Shown: positions 16,807 through 27,099, numbered from the stretch's first letter. The stretch: 64,000 nt of DNA from Pseudomonas viridiflava (GCA_900596015.1 UVIF01000002.1:62001-126000); one strand, 5' to 3'. The notes: a model not told the origin generated them from the sequence alone. Made by a program: numbers and translations.

Positions 16807-18165
16807 TTACCCCGGTGCTACGGGTGTGAACACTGCCGCCAGGCGCTCGGCGCTGGCCTGCAGGCTTTCGTTGTCGTTCAGCCCCTGGCGCAGGTAGCGC
16901 ACCAGTTGCGGCTGAAGGGCAATGGCCAGGTCGGTCTCGCGATCGCCGCCGGCCACGTAGGCACCGACGCTGATCAAGTCACGGCTCTGCTGGTAACGCG
17001 ACCACAGCTGCTTGAACTGCTGGGCCTGGGCCAGGTGCTGAGGGCTGACCACGCTGGGCATCACCCGGCTGATCGACGCTTCGATATCGATGGCCGGGTA
17101 ATGCCCTTCTTCGGCCAGGCGCCGCGACAGCACGATGTGGCCATCGAGTACACCCCGCGCCGAGTCGGCGATCGGGTCCTGCTGGTCATCGCCTTCGGAC
17201 AACACCGTATAGAACGCGGTGATCGAGCCGCCACCGGCCTCGGCATTGCCGGCCCGCTCGACCAGCTTGGGCAGCTTGGCGAAAACAGAGGGCGGGTAGC
17301 CCTTGGTGGCAGGTGGCTCGCCGATAGCCAGGGCGATTTCCCGCTGGGCCTGGGCGAAACGGGTCAGCGAGTCCATCAGCAACAGGACGTTCTTGCCCTT
17401 GTCGCGGAAATATTCGGCAATGCGGGTGCAGTACATGGCCGCGCGCAGACGCATCAGCGGGGCTTCGTCGGCTGGCGATGCCACTACCACCGAACGGCGC
17501 AGGCCCTCCTCGCCCAAAGTGTGTTCGATGAACTCCTTGACCTCGCGGCCGCGCTCGCCGATCAGCCCGACGACGATGATGTCGGCCTCGGTGAAGCGCG
17601 TCATCATGCCCAGCAGCACACTCTTGCCCACGCCGGTACCGGCGAACAGACCCAGGCGCTGGCCACGGCCCACAGTCAGCAAGCCATTGATGCTGCGAAT
17701 GCCGACATCCAGCGGCTGGCTGATGGGATCACGCTTGAGCGGGTTGATGGTGGGCCCGTCCATGGGGATCCAGTCCTCCGCCTTCATGCCGCCCTTGCCG
17801 TCCAGCGCACGGCCGGCGCCGTCGAGAATGCGTCCGAGCATGCTCATGCCCATGGGCAGGCGCCCGGTGTCGGCGACCGGGACCACCCGCGCGCCCGGCG
17901 CAATGCCGCTCACGCTGCCCACCGGCATCAGGTAGATCTTGCTGCCGGAAAAGCCCATGACTTCCGCTTCGACCTGTACCGGCTGGTCGCTGTCGTCGTT
18001 GATCACTACACAGCGACTGCCCATGGCCGCGCGCAGCCCTTCGGCCTCCAGGGTGAGCCCGACCATGCGCAGCAGGCGCCCTTCGACGATTGGCTGGCGC
18101 GGCAGGTCGATGGCCGCCTCGTAGGTGCCCAGGCGTTTGCCGAAGCTGGTGCGATCAAGCTTCAT
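16807..18165 (-). CDS. fliI: Flagellar export ATPase FliI
   Basis: FliI is the hexameric ATPase of the flagellar type III export system, related to the F1 beta subunit. The 452-residue product has Walker A AGTGVGKS at 175-182, the conserved [15 protein letters not shown] and the Walker B region [17 protein letters not shown], and ends at family length. ATG at 18,165 overlaps the fliH end by 11 bases. An open frame extends further upstream inside fliH but is a shadow of that gene. Confidence 0.97.
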   Translation of the reverse strand: MKLDRTSFGKRLGTYEAAIDLPRQPIVEGRLLRMVGLTLEAEGLRAAMGSRCVVINDDSDQPVQVEAEVMGFSGSKIYLMPVGSVSGIAPGARVVPVADTGRLPMGMSMLGRILDGAGRALDGKGGMKAEDWIPMDGPTINPLKRDPISQPLDVGIRSINGLLTVGRGQRLGLFAGTGVGKSVLLGMMTRFTEADIIVVGLIGERGREVKEFIEHTLGEEGLRRSVVVASPADEAPLMRLRAAMYCTRIAEYFRDKGKNVLLLMDSLTRFAQAQREIALAIGEPPATKGYPPSVFAKLPKLVERAGNAEAGGGSITAFYTVLSEGDDQQDPIADSARGVLDGHIVLSRRLAEEGHYPAIDIEASISRVMPSVVSPQHLAQAQQFKQLWSRYQQSRDLISVGAYVAGGDRETDLAIALQPQLVRYLRQGLNDNESLQASAERLAAVFTPVAPG

Positions 18166-18922
18166 CGGGCTCACCCAGCTCGATGGAGATGTCGGCCGGG
18201 GCCGGGTGCATGTTCTGCTCGTGCAATTGGTCGAACAGCTGGGCAATGGCCTGGGTAATCCGGGTCTCCATGCTGGCATCGATGCGACTGTGTTCGGTTT
18301 CGATGCGGCAACCACCGGGCTGCAACGCGTCGTCTTCCTGGATACGCCAGTTTTCCTCGTGCTTCTCCCGCAATGACTTGATCTGCTCGAAGTCCTGGGG
18401 ATTGATGAAGATACGGATGTTGTTGGCACCCATGGGCAACAGCTTGAGCGCCTCACGCAGGACTTTTTCAATTTGGCTGGAATCGGTGACCAGCTCGCGG
18501 CGAATGACCTGCCGGGCGATGTGCCCCACCAGTTCGACCAGGGATTTTTCGATCTGCGTGTCCTGATCGGCAATGGGCGTCAACAGGTGGCCCAGCAGCC
18601 GGTCGAACTGCACGAGCTTGCTGGCCAGTGCAGCCTCGGCTTCCTGGCGCACTTTGAGCTGGGTACTGTGGAAGCCTTCTTTTTCGCCGGTGGCGAAACC
18701 CTCGTTATAGGCTTCCTGGCGAATGGCTTCGAGTTCTTCCAGGGTGATGGGCTGAACCTCGTCGAGGGGGACCTCTTCGATCTCCTCGACCGACGCCGGG
18801 GCCAGCACCACCTCGGCGGCGGGCCGTTCAGGATCGAAGCTGGGCAACGCCCACAGGTCGGCGCTGCGCGCATCGACGGCGCGGATCAGTTCACTGACGG
18901 GTTCTTGCGGGGGGCGGGACAT
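18155..18922 (-). CDS. fliH: Flagellar export stator protein FliH
   Basis: FliH dimers bind FliI and FliN and deliver the ATPase to the export gate. The 255-residue product has a Pro/Glu-rich N-terminus, a central helix with [14 protein letters not shown] (Gly-spaced pattern typical of FliH) and a C-terminal V-ATPase E-like domain. I chose ATG at 18,922 (MSRPPQEP) with AGGA 10 bases upstream. An upstream in-frame ATG would add 25 residues with no family counterpart. Confidence 0.94.
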   Translation of the reverse strand: MSRPPQEPVSELIRAVDARSADLWALPSFDPERPAAEVVLAPASVEEIEEVPLDEVQPITLEELEAIRQEAYNEGFATGEKEGFHSTQLKVRQEAEAALASKLVQFDRLLGHLLTPIADQDTQIEKSLVELVGHIARQVIRRELVTDSSQIEKVLREALKLLPMGANNIRIFINPQDFEQIKSLREKHEENWRIQEDDALQPGGCRIETEHSRIDASMETRITQAIAQLFDQLHEQNMHPAPADISIELGEPDEA

Positions 18923-19021
18923 AGCTTGCGATTCCTGGCGCCTGGGTGCGAAATGGGGTCGCTCGGAGCCGACCACCCCAAGGCGGCCAGCCTCCACGAC
19001 AGAGGTCCGGGAGAGAGATGA

Positions 19022-20041
19022 TTAGATCATCTCTTCCCCACCCTTGCCACCCAGCACGATTTCACCCGCCTCGGCCATGCGCCGAGCGATGGTGAGCACT
19101 TCCTTCTGCGCCGACTCGACGTCGCTGACCCGCACCGGCCCCTTGGCCTCGAGGTCGTCGCGCAGCAGCTCGGCCGCGCGCTTGGACATGTTTTTGAAGA
19201 TCTTTTCGCGCACGCCTTCGTCGGCGCCCTTGAGCGCCACCACCAGCACGTCGGAAGAGACTTCGCGCAGCAACGCCTGAATGCCGCGATCGTCGACATC
19301 CTTGAGGTTGTTGAAAACGAACATCAGGTCTTCGATCTGCCCGGACAGTTCTTCGTCGACCTCGCGTATGGAATCCATCAACTGGCCCTCGGACGAGCTG
19401 TCGAGGAAGTTCATGATGTCGGCGGCGCGCTTGACCCCACCCAGCGTGGTCCGCGTGGCGTTGGAGTTGCCGGAGAACTGTTTCTCCAGGATGGTGTTGA
19501 GTTCTTTCAGCGCCGCGGGCTGTACGGTGTTGAGCGAGGACACGCGCAGGATGATGTCCAGGCGCGCCTTGTGCTCGAAATGCGCCAGCACTTCGCCGGC
19601 CTGGTCGGGGTCGAGGTAAGCCACGACAATCGACTGGATCTGCGGATGCTCGTAGCGGATGACGTCGGCCACGGCCCGTGGCTCCATCCATTTCAGGCTG
19701 TCCAGGCCACTGGTGTTGCCGCCCAGCAGAATCCGGTCGATCAGGCCGTTGGCCTTGTCTTCGCCCAGGGCCGAGGTGAGCATCTTGCGGATGTAGTTAT
19801 CAGAGCCGACACCCAGACCGGTCTGATCACCGACCACGGTGACGAACTCGCTCATCACCTGCTCGACCTGCTCACGGTGCACGTTGCGCATCTGCGCCAT
19901 GGCCACGCCCACGCGCTGGACCTCTTTGGGCCCCATGTGGCGAAGCACCTGCGCCGCGTCGGTTTCACCCAGCGACAGCAGAAGAATGGCGGCCTTGTCG
20001 ACCTTGGTCAGCTTGGGGGTGACGGCTTGTGAACTACTCAT
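19022..20041 (-). CDS. fliG: Flagellar motor switch protein FliG
   Basis: FliG joins the MS ring to the C-ring and contacts the stators to make torque. The 339-residue product has the N-terminal FliF-binding domain (KVDKAAILLLSLGETDAAQV), the middle-domain EHPQ motif (RYEHPQIQ) and the C-terminal torque helix with charged residues (DDRGIQALLREV, KRAAELLRDDLEAKGP). ATG at 20,041 overlaps the end of fliF by 8 bases. An ATG two codons upstream is possible. Confidence 0.97.
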   Translation of the reverse strand: MSSSQAVTPKLTKVDKAAILLLSLGETDAAQVLRHMGPKEVQRVGVAMAQMRNVHREQVEQVMSEFVTVVGDQTGLGVGSDNYIRKMLTSALGEDKANGLIDRILLGGNTSGLDSLKWMEPRAVADVIRYEHPQIQSIVVAYLDPDQAGEVLAHFEHKARLDIILRVSSLNTVQPAALKELNTILEKQFSGNSNATRTTLGGVKRAADIMNFLDSSSEGQLMDSIREVDEELSGQIEDLMFVFNNLKDVDDRGIQALLREVSSDVLVVALKGADEGVREKIFKNMSKRAAELLRDDLEAKGPVRVSDVESAQKEVLTIARRMAEAGEIVLGGKGGEEMI

Positions 20042-21821
20042 CGGCATTGATCCACTCTTTCACGACCTGGGCCACTCGGCCCGGGTCTTCGGCCACAAGA
20101 CTCTTGATTGCATTCAGTTGGGCGTCATAGCCCTCGGTCGGGCTGGGCAGCAGAATGCTCTGCGGCCCGCCCAGGCTGACCCGATCGTTGGCCAGCTCGC
20201 TGTCCATGCCCAGGGCGGCCACACCGCCCAGCCCGCCAGCAGCGCCGAGTTCGGCATCGCCTGGCCTGGATTTGCCACCACCGGTGATGTTGGTCAGCAC
20301 CGGGCGCAGTACGCCGAACACCAGAACCAGGATGAACAGCACACCCAGCGCCTGTTTCATGATGTCCCAGAACCAGGGTTCCTTGTAGAACGCAGGCTCG
20401 GTGATGACTTCCGCCGAGTTGGGCGCGAACGGTACGTTGATCACGGTCACGCTGTCGCCACGGCTGGCATCGAAGCCGACGGCGTCCTGTACCAGACGCG
20501 TGAAACGGGCCAGCTCCTGGGCGTTCCAGGGTGCCAGGGTCACCGTGCCGTCGGCCGGGTTGACCTTGGCCTGATCATCGACCACCACGGCGACCGACAA
20601 CCGGGTCAGGCGACCCTGCTGCTGCTTGGTGTGGCTGATGGAGCGGTCAAGCTCGAAGTTCTTGGTCGACTGCTGGCGCTTGTCGGCTGGATACGGCGCC
20701 AGCATCGGCTGGCCGGTGGCCGGGTCCATGATCTGCTGACCATTGGCGTCCAGCAGCGGTTGGCCTGGCTGGATCGCGCCGGCAGCTGCCTGACCCTGGG
20801 CGGCATTCTGCGGTGCAGTGGCCGGACCCGGTGGCTGGTTGCTCAAAGCGCCGGGCACACCCGAAGGGCCCGAACCACTGGAACGCTGTTCGGTGGTGGA
20901 CTGCTCGCTGCGCAGTGCCGGCTGGTCCGGGTTGAACTGCTCGGAGGTCGACTCGACCGCGCTGAAGTCCAGGTCTGCCGACACTTCGGCCTTGAACCGA
21001 TCACTGCCCACCACCGGTTGCAGTATGTTGTGCACACGCTGGGTCAGCATGCTTTCCATGCGGCGACTGTAGTCGTACTGCTTGCCGGCCATGGTCAACG
21101 CGTTGTCTTCCAGCTGCGCCGACAGCAGGGTGCCCTTCTGGTCGACGACCGACACGTTGGACTTGTTCAGTTCCGGCACGCTGGTCGCCACCAGATTGAC
21201 GATGGCCGCCACCTGGCCGGCATCCAGGGTCCGGTTGGGGTACATTTCCACCAGCACCGAGGCCGTCGGTTTGCGCTCGTCACGGACGAACACCGAGCTC
21301 TTCGGTATGGCCAGGTGCACGCGCGCGGCGCGGATATTGTTCAGGCTGCCGATGGTGCGGGCCAGCTCGCCTTCCAGGCTGCGGCGGTAGCGCGCAGTTT
21401 CCATGAACTGGCTGGTGCCCAGGCCTTGTTCCTTGTCGAGCGACTCGTAGCCAACGTTGCCGTCGCTGGGTGCAACACCGGCCGAGGCCAGGGCGATGCG
21501 TGCGCGCGACTGGTCGTCGGCCTTGACCAGCAAGGCACCCGAATTGGGTTCCACGGTATAGGGAATGTTGGCCGTGGTCAGGGTGTCGATCACCTGCTTG
21601 GTGTCCATGCCCGCCAGGCTGCCGTACAGCGGCCGGTAGTCGGGTTGCTGCGACCACAGCACTACGGCAAAGCCGATCGCAACGCTCGCGGCCAGGCCGA
21701 CCAACAGGCCGACCTGACGCAGCATGGTCATCTGCGACAGATTCTGCAGGACAGACAAGCCCATGAGCGGCGATTTGTTGCCGCTCTTGGCAGGGAGGTT
21801 ATCGGTGGTCGCTTCAGCCAT
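20034..21821 (-). CDS. fliF: Flagellar MS-ring protein FliF
   Basis: FliF forms the MS ring, the base on which the flagellum is assembled. The 595-residue product has two membrane helices (about 37-57 and 462-482), a YscJ-like domain (about 58-230; PDYRPLYGSLAGMDTKQVID) and a long periplasmic region with a Pro/Gln/Ser-rich segment (about 305-375). The cytoplasmic tail (VAEDPGRVAQVVKEWINADE) is the conserved FliG-binding peptide. It lies 14 bases downstream of fliE. Confidence 0.97.
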   Translation of the reverse strand: MAEATTDNLPAKSGNKSPLMGLSVLQNLSQMTMLRQVGLLVGLAASVAIGFAVVLWSQQPDYRPLYGSLAGMDTKQVIDTLTTANIPYTVEPNSGALLVKADDQSRARIALASAGVAPSDGNVGYESLDKEQGLGTSQFMETARYRRSLEGELARTIGSLNNIRAARVHLAIPKSSVFVRDERKPTASVLVEMYPNRTLDAGQVAAIVNLVATSVPELNKSNVSVVDQKGTLLSAQLEDNALTMAGKQYDYSRRMESMLTQRVHNILQPVVGSDRFKAEVSADLDFSAVESTSEQFNPDQPALRSEQSTTEQRSSGSGPSGVPGALSNQPPGPATAPQNAAQGQAAAGAIQPGQPLLDANGQQIMDPATGQPMLAPYPADKRQQSTKNFELDRSISHTKQQQGRLTRLSVAVVVDDQAKVNPADGTVTLAPWNAQELARFTRLVQDAVGFDASRGDSVTVINVPFAPNSAEVITEPAFYKEPWFWDIMKQALGVLFILVLVFGVLRPVLTNITGGGKSRPGDAELGAAGGLGGVAALGMDSELANDRVSLGGPQSILLPSPTEGYDAQLNAIKSLVAEDPGRVAQVVKEWINADE

Positions 21822-21835
21822 GACTCAATTCGTCC

Positions 21836-22162
21836 TCAGACCGGCATCTGCATGATGTCTTGGTATGCCTGGACCAGCTTGTTGCGCACTTGGGTCAAGG
21901 CCTGGAACGAAACACTGGCTTTCTGCGAGGCGACCATCACATCGGTGAGGTCGACGCCGCTCTTGCCGATTTCGAAAGCGGTGGCCAACTGGCTGGAGGC
22001 GCCCTGCACGTCCGCGACCTTGTTGATCGCGCCGCCGAGCATGTCGGCAAAGCTGCTGGCGCCGACTTCCGGCGCCGCAACCGCCGCAGGCTTGGCCATG
22101 GCGTCCGCCTGCATGGCGCGCATGTCCAGCATCAAGCGGTTGAATTCAATACCTTGGCTCAT
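21836..22162 (-). CDS. fliE: Flagellar hook-basal body adapter FliE
   Basis: FliE connects the MS ring to the rod. The 108-residue product has the conserved C-terminal helix [33 protein letters not shown] at 22,162 follows GAGGG. It is the first gene of the fliEFGHIJ unit; a perfect sigma-54 site lies at 22,224-22,239. FleR (class III control in P. aeruginosa) is encoded directly upstream. Confidence 0.95.
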   Translation of the reverse strand: MSQGIEFNRLMLDMRAMQADAMAKPAAVAAPEVGASSFADMLGGAINKVADVQGASSQLATAFEIGKSGVDLTDVMVASQKASVSFQALTQVRNKLVQAYQDIMQMPV

Positions 22163-22223
22163 GGGTGACCCTCTGCGACGACCTGCGTTTTTTTGACACT
22201 GCTGCATTCACTACAGAGGTATT

Positions 22224-22239
22224 AGCAAGGAGGGTGCCA
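22224..22239 (-). promoter_or_regulatory. Sigma-54 promoter upstream of fliE
   Basis: Minus strand reads TGGCAC-CCTCC-TTGCT, a full match to the consensus. Start is predicted near 22,213, about 50 bases before the fliE ATG. In P. aeruginosa this operon needs FleR. Confidence 0.9.
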
Positions 22240-22313
22240 GTTGCAGTCGCAGGCTTGCGAAACAGATCGATGGCGACGAATTGCCACAGCGGCTGCCAGT
22301 CAGCGCGCCTCAT

Positions 22314-23723
22314 TCAAGAAGCGAACAGGCTGGCCTCCACGTCCATTCCGGCATCACGCATCTGCGCCAGCTTGTAGCGCAGGGTCCGCGGGCTGATGCC
22401 CAGCCGCTCGGCGGCTTCCTTGCGGCGGCCGCGCTCGCTGCGCAGGATATCAATGATCATCTCGAATTCACGACGGCGCAGATCGTCCTCCAGCGCGCCG
22501 GCCGGCAGCCCGACCGGCGCCTGGGTTTCCAACGGCAGTGCCGGGGCACGGGCTTGCACCACCAGGCTCAACGGCGGTAACGGCGCCGCGCCTGCAGGCC
22601 CGGCCAGGCAGAAGTCGGCGGCCTGGATCAGGCCGCCGTGCTGCAGGATCAAGGCGCGCTGGATGGCGTTGTCCAACTCGCGAACGTTGCCCGGCCACGG
22701 ATGATCGAGCAGAGACTGTTCGGCCTGCGGCGAGAAACGCACAGGCGCATGCTTCATCTTGTCGACGTGGCGAGCCAACAAGCGTCGCGCCAGCGGCAGG
22801 ATATCGGCGCGGCGCTCGCGCAGAGGTGTCCAGGCCAGCGGGAAGACCGAAAGGCGGTAGAACAGGTCTTCGCGAAAACGCCCTGCCGCCACGTCCGCCG
22901 CCAGGTTGCGGTTGGTGGTGGCGATGACGCGTATGTCCAGGGCAATCGGCTTGCGCGCGCCGACGCGTTCGACCTCACGCTCCTGCAACACGCGCAACAG
23001 CTTGGCCTGCAGACCCAGCGGCATCTCGGAAATTTCATCGAGCAGCAAGGTGCCGCCATCGGCCTGCTCGAACTTGCCTGCCTGCGCCGCGACAGCGCCA
23101 GTGAACGCACCCTTCTCGTGGCCAAACAGCGTGGCTTCGAGCATGTTGTCGGGAATCGCCGCACAGTTGATGGCGACGAACGCCTGTTCTGCCCGCCGCG
23201 ACTGCTGATGAATGTAGCGCGCCAGCACTTCCTTGCCGGTGCCTGACTCACCGGATATCAGCACCGTGGAATCACTGCGTGCGACCCGCGCCGCCAGCTC
23301 GAGCAAGGCCAGGCTGGCCGGCTCCAGTGCCACCGGGCCGTGATCGGTACCGGCCGGGATCAGGCCGCGGCCATGCCGGGTCACCAGGTCGAGCAGCGCG
23401 CGCGGCTCGAACGGCTTGACCAGATAGTCCGCCGCGCCTTGGCGCATGGCATCCACCGCGCGCTCGACGGCGCCATGGGCCGTCATCAGCAACACCGGCA
23501 GTTGCGGCTGCCGGGCGCGCAGCCTGGCAAGCAATTGGTGCCCATCGATACCCGGCATGTTGACGTCGCTGACGACAATCCCGAAGGGCTCGCGCGCCAC
23601 CGCCAGCAACGCTTCCTCGGCACAGCTCACCGCCTCGAATTCGAAGCCACCCAGCTCCAGCGTATCGCCCAGCGCCTCGCGCAAGGCGCGGTCGTCCTCG
23701 ACCAACAGCACCTTGATGCTCAT
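22314..23723 (-). CDS. fleR: Sigma-54-dependent response regulator FleR
   Basis: FleR activates class III flagellar promoters with RpoN after phosphorylation by FleS. The 469-residue product has a receiver with phospho-acceptor D53 in VSDVNMPG, an AAA+ domain with Walker A GESGTGKE (158-165) and the sigma-54 contact loop GAFTGA (205-210), and a Fis-type helix-turn-helix at the C-terminus (RKEAAERLGISPRTLRYKLAQM). ATG at 23,723 overlaps the fleS stop. Confidence 0.96.
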   Translation of the reverse strand: MSIKVLLVEDDRALREALGDTLELGGFEFEAVSCAEEALLAVAREPFGIVVSDVNMPGIDGHQLLARLRARQPQLPVLLMTAHGAVERAVDAMRQGAADYLVKPFEPRALLDLVTRHGRGLIPAGTDHGPVALEPASLALLELAARVARSDSTVLISGESGTGKEVLARYIHQQSRRAEQAFVAINCAAIPDNMLEATLFGHEKGAFTGAVAAQAGKFEQADGGTLLLDEISEMPLGLQAKLLRVLQEREVERVGARKPIALDIRVIATTNRNLAADVAAGRFREDLFYRLSVFPLAWTPLRERRADILPLARRLLARHVDKMKHAPVRFSPQAEQSLLDHPWPGNVRELDNAIQRALILQHGGLIQAADFCLAGPAGAAPLPPLSLVVQARAPALPLETQAPVGLPAGALEDDLRRREFEMIIDILRSERGRRKEAAERLGISPRTLRYKLAQMRDAGMDVEASLFAS

Positions 23724-24937
23724 GGCGCACGCTCCTGCAGGGCCACCAGTGGCAGGGTCAAGGTGGCGCAGCTGCCGCGGCCAAGCGTGGAGCGCAGCAT
23801 CAACTCGCCTTGATGGGCCCTTGCCACGGCCTTGACCACCGACAGGCCAAGCCCGGTACCGGTGGACTTGGTGGTGAAGAACGGCTCACCCAGCCGCGCC
23901 AGCGTTGCCGGGGCCATGCCGGGCCCGTCGTCACTGACGCACAGGCGCAGGGTGTCGTCGCGCGCATACAGGTGGACCTTGAGCCGTGCCTCGCCGGCGC
24001 TGGCCTGGATGGCGTTGTCGAGCAGGTTGAGTACCGCGCCCACCAAGGTGTCCTTGTTGCACAGCAACTCGCCCGCATGGCTGTCGCATTGCCAACGCAC
24101 GGCAACGTTCTGCACGTGGGGCTGAGCGGCAGCCTGCAGGGCCTGCAACAACTGCCGGGGTGTGAGGCGATCGGACAGCGGCAGCTCCCCGCGGGCGAAC
24201 ACCAGCATGTCGCGGACCTGGTTTTCCAACTCGTGCAGACGCTCCTTGAGGCGGCCAGCGAAGCGCTGCTGGGTCTGCACCGGGAGTGGCTTGTCGGTCA
24301 GGTGACTGGCGTACAACAGCGCTGCCGACAGCGGCGTGCGTATCTGATGAGCCAGCGAGGCCATCATCCGGCCCAGTGACGACAGGCGTTCGCTGCGCGC
24401 CACTTCGCTCTGCAGACGACGGGTTTCGGTCAGATCGGTGAGCAGTACCAATTGGCCAGGCTCGGCGTCCAGCGAGCGGGTGGAAATCGACAGACGCCGC
24501 CCATCGTTCAAGGAGATCTCATGACCATCGTCGCGGCGGGGCGCGAAACTGCGGACGATCACCTCGCGCCACAGTTCGCCTGCCAGGGGCTCACCCAGCA
24601 TTTGTGCGGCTGCCGGGTTGGCTTCGCGCACGCGACCCTGCCCATCGATGACGATGACGCCGCCGGGCAACAGATCGAGCAGGTTCTGCAGGCGATTGGC
24701 AAGCCGTTCCTTTTCCGCCAGTTCGGCCAGCCGCTGGGCGCTGACCACTTCCAGCTCACCCTTGAGCGATGCCACACGTGCCTCGAGCAGGCTGTAGGAG
24801 TCGCTCAAGCGGTCGGACATCTGGTCGAAAAGAGCAAAGGCCTGGTCCAACCCCTGGCGGTTGTCGGCTGGCGCTACGGACACGGAAGCGTCGCTGCGGG
24901 GCATGGGCGCGGACGGCTGGCTAGCGGCCTGTGGCAT
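23720..24937 (-). CDS. fleS: Flagellar sensor histidine kinase FleS
   Basis: FleS is the kinase partner of FleR. The 405-residue protein has no membrane segments and is cytoplasmic. It has a coiled-coil (about 30-80), a PAS domain (about 84-175), a dimerisation domain with H197 in SLAHQIRTPLS and a HATPase domain (NLLDNAIQAS, DDGPGMAPAT, GTGLGLSVVKAVA). The fleSR pair has a sigma-54 site at 24,990-25,005. ATG at 24,937. Confidence 0.95.
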   Translation of the reverse strand: MPQAASQPSAPMPRSDASVSVAPADNRQGLDQAFALFDQMSDRLSDSYSLLEARVASLKGELEVVSAQRLAELAEKERLANRLQNLLDLLPGGVIVIDGQGRVREANPAAAQMLGEPLAGELWREVIVRSFAPRRDDGHEISLNDGRRLSISTRSLDAEPGQLVLLTDLTETRRLQSEVARSERLSSLGRMMASLAHQIRTPLSAALLYASHLTDKPLPVQTQQRFAGRLKERLHELENQVRDMLVFARGELPLSDRLTPRQLLQALQAAAQPHVQNVAVRWQCDSHAGELLCNKDTLVGAVLNLLDNAIQASAGEARLKVHLYARDDTLRLCVSDDGPGMAPATLARLGEPFFTTKSTGTGLGLSVVKAVARAHQGELMLRSTLGRGSCATLTLPLVALQERAP

Positions 24938-24989
24938 GGGTCTCTCTCACTTGGCTCACCGTCAAAAACGGTATCGTGAAAGGGATAAA

Positions 24990-25005
24990 AGCAATAGCCG
25001 TGCCG
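24990..25005 (-). promoter_or_regulatory. Sigma-54 promoter upstream of fleSR
   Basis: Minus strand reads CGGCAC-GGCTA-TTGCT, one mismatch from consensus. Start is predicted near 24,979, about 40 bases before fleS. This fits FleQ/RpoN control of fleSR. Confidence 0.8.
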
Positions 25006-25121
25006 GATGAAACCTTGCGGGCTGCAAGCACAGCGAGGAACATTCCAATGGAGCGGGGAAAGTGTGGGAGTTCAAGCGCTTGGCGCGCTTTGACTGACGC
25101 GCAGGACGTTGCATGAAGCAT

Positions 25122-25146
25122 GGCCGCTGCCGGGAAGACAGCGGCC
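25122..25146 (-). terminator. Hairpin after fleQ, possible terminator
   Basis: Eight-base perfect stem GGCCGCTG/CAGCGGCC with a 9-base loop, 16 bases past the fleQ stop. No T-run follows on the minus strand, so a Rho-independent role is uncertain. Confidence 0.35.
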
Positions 25147-25162
25147 GGTCGAACCCCAGGCG

Positions 25163-26644
25163 TCAATCGTCTGCCTGTTGCTCTTCGCCCTCGCCTTCGC
25201 GCCGGCTCATGCCGTACTTGCGCATCTTCTCCACCAGGGTGGTGCGACGGATGCGCAGACGTTCCGCGGCGCGCGCAACGATACCGTTGGCATCGTCCAG
25301 CGCCTGCTGGATCAAGCCCTGCTCCAGGCCGCCCAGGTAGTCCTTGAGGTCGAGCCCCTCGGGCGGCAGCATGGCGCTGGAAGCGAAGTCGGGCGTATGG
25401 CCGTTGATTGCCACGCGCTCTTCCAGATCGCTGCGCAGGCTGTCGACCAGTTGTTCGTCTTCGTCGTCGACATAGCGGAATTTCTTCGGCAACTCGACCA
25501 CGCCGATCACGCCATACGGATGCATGATCGCCATGCGCTCGACCAGGTTGGCCAGTTCACGCACGTTGCCCGGCCAGCCATGGCGGCAAAGCGACATGAT
25601 GGCGGCCGAGTTGAAGCGGATCGACCCACGCTTTTCATGCTCCATGCGCGAGATCAGCTCGTTCATCAGCAACGGGATGTCTTCCACGCGCTCGCGCAGC
25701 GGAGCCATCTCGATGGGGAAGACGTTCAGGCGGTAATACAGGTCTTCACGGAACGTGCCGACCTCGATCATGCTTTCCAGATTCTTGTGCGTGGCCGCAA
25801 TGATGCGCACATCGATGCTCTGGGTCTTGTTGCTGCCCACGCGCTCGAATGTCCGTTCCTGTAACACACGCAGCAGTTTGACCTGCATCGGCAACGGCAT
25901 ATCGCCGATTTCGTCAAGGAACAGGGTACCGCCGTTGGCCAACTCGAAGCGGCCGGCGCGGCTGGTGATCGCCCCGGTGAAGGCGCCCTTCTCGTGACCG
26001 AACAGCTCGCTTTCGAGCAACTCGGCCGGAATGGCGCCACAGTTCACCGGCACGAAAGGCGCGTCGCGACGCTTGGAATGGTAGTGCAGGTTGCGCGCGA
26101 CCACTTCCTTGCCGGTGCCCGACTCGCCGAGGATGAGCACGCTGGCATCGGTATCGGCCACTTGCTGCATCATCTGCCGCACGTGCTGGATGGCACGGCT
26201 GGTGCCCACCAGGCTGCGGAACAGGTTGGGTTCGCGCTGACGGCCGCGTTCGCGGGCCTGGTCGTACATCTCGCGATAGACCTGGGCACGGTGCAGTGAA
26301 TCGAGCAGCTTGCTGTAGCTGGGCGGCATCTCCAGGTGCGACAGCACGCGACGACGCAGGTCGTCAGGCAGCTCGACGGCACCGGGTTCCCCCAGCAGGA
26401 GGACGGGCAGGAACTCGTCCCAGTTGGCGAGCGTCTTCAGCAGGCCGGCAAGGTTGCCCGAAGACACCTCCCCCACCAGGACGCAGAGCACCTCGCGGCT
26501 GGACGACAGCGCATCGACCGACATCTGCCAGTCACCGCTGCCACAGGCCAGGTTTTCTTCGCCAAGAAAGTTCAGGATGACCGCCAGATCCCGGCGGCGA
26601 ACGCTATCGTCATCGATCAGCAGAATTTTGGTTTCACGCCACAT
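25163..26644 (-). CDS. fleQ: Flagellar master regulator FleQ, c-di-GMP-responsive enhancer-binding protein
   Basis: FleQ activates early flagellar genes with RpoN and, depending on c-di-GMP, regulates adhesin and polysaccharide genes. The 493-residue product has a degenerate receiver (1-120) in which the expected phospho-Asp position falls in VLCVLVGEV, so no phosphorylation site is present. The c-di-GMP-binding LFRS lies at 141-144, Walker A GESGTGKE at 173-180, R184/N185 follow, and GAFTGA is at 220-225. The C-terminal helix-turn-helix includes [21 protein letters not shown]. All c-di-GMP contact residues I can place are kept. It is monocistronic. Confidence 0.97.
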   Translation of the reverse strand: MWRETKILLIDDDSVRRRDLAVILNFLGEENLACGSGDWQMSVDALSSSREVLCVLVGEVSSGNLAGLLKTLANWDEFLPVLLLGEPGAVELPDDLRRRVLSHLEMPPSYSKLLDSLHRAQVYREMYDQARERGRQREPNLFRSLVGTSRAIQHVRQMMQQVADTDASVLILGESGTGKEVVARNLHYHSKRRDAPFVPVNCGAIPAELLESELFGHEKGAFTGAITSRAGRFELANGGTLFLDEIGDMPLPMQVKLLRVLQERTFERVGSNKTQSIDVRIIAATHKNLESMIEVGTFREDLYYRLNVFPIEMAPLRERVEDIPLLMNELISRMEHEKRGSIRFNSAAIMSLCRHGWPGNVRELANLVERMAIMHPYGVIGVVELPKKFRYVDDEDEQLVDSLRSDLEERVAINGHTPDFASSAMLPPEGLDLKDYLGGLEQGLIQQALDDANGIVARAAERLRIRRTTLVEKMRKYGMSRREGEGEEQQADD

Positions 26645-26747
26645 GCAATAGCAACTTCCCTAGTCAACTCGAAGCCCGAAGGGGCGCTTTCGACGTTTTT
26701 GGCCATGGTTTCAGCTAACAGACGCCAGACGAATCGTAACAGCCACT

Positions 26748-26776
26748 AGTAAAGGCAAAAAAATCGACTTAGTCAA
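26748..26776 (-). promoter_or_regulatory. Candidate sigma-70 promoter of fleQ
   Basis: Minus strand has TTGACT (26,776-26,771), a 17-base spacer and TTTACT (26,753-26,748): five and four matches to the -35 and -10 consensus. A start near 26,741 leaves a leader of about 95 bases. No sigma-54 site is seen here, as expected for the top of the cascade. Confidence 0.55.
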
Positions 26777-26785
26777 ATTTATGGC
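26772..26785. promoter_or_regulatory. FleQ-box-like site overlapping the fleQ -35
   Basis: The plus-strand sequence GTCAAATTTATGGC agrees with the inverse of the published FleQ consensus GTCANTAAATTGAC at 10 of 13 fixed positions. It overlaps the candidate -35 element, which suggests autorepression. Confidence 0.45.
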
Positions 26786-26795
26786 GCAATGGCTG

Positions 26796-27089
26796 TCAGC
26801 GGAACAGATGGTAAACCTTTGCAGCGTTCTTCGCTTGGGTGAACTGTGACATTTCGTCGACAACTGACTGACGCGCTAATCGAGTGACGTTGAGTAATTG
26901 ACGGTAGACCTCGAGCAGATCCTCGAGATGACTGCGCAACTGCAATGGGTCTTCGGGGACTTCCTGCAACACGCTGTCGACACAGGCCCGGCATTCGATG
27001 TCCAGAACGCCTATCGCGTCCCAATCGCCTGCCTGCATGGCGTCTACCAGGGCGTGACGAGTCTGCTGAATCCGCTGTAGTGCACTCAT
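26796..27089 (-). CDS. fliT: Flagellar chaperone FliT-like protein
   Basis: FliT-type proteins are small helical export chaperones for the cap protein FliD. The 97-residue product is helical and acidic in the middle (LDIECRACVDSVLQEVPEDP), without a clear motif. It starts 10 bases after the fliS stop with GAGGAG before ATG 27,089, directly downstream of fliD-fliS, the usual place of fliT. The name rests mainly on position and size, as the family is poorly conserved. Confidence 0.8.
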   Translation of the reverse strand: MSALQRIQQTRHALVDAMQAGDWDAIGVLDIECRACVDSVLQEVPEDPLQLRSHLEDLLEVYRQLLNVTRLARQSVVDEMSQFTQAKNAAKVYHLFR

Positions 27090-27099
27090 GGCAAACTCC

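Noticed and set aside
16273..18258. A 661-codon plus-strand frame opposite fliJ and fliI
   Set aside because: It lies fully over certain genes on the other strand and has no domain pattern.
25122..25146. Certain Rho-independent terminator after fleQ
   Set aside because: The stem is good but no T-run follows, so it is listed only with low confidence.
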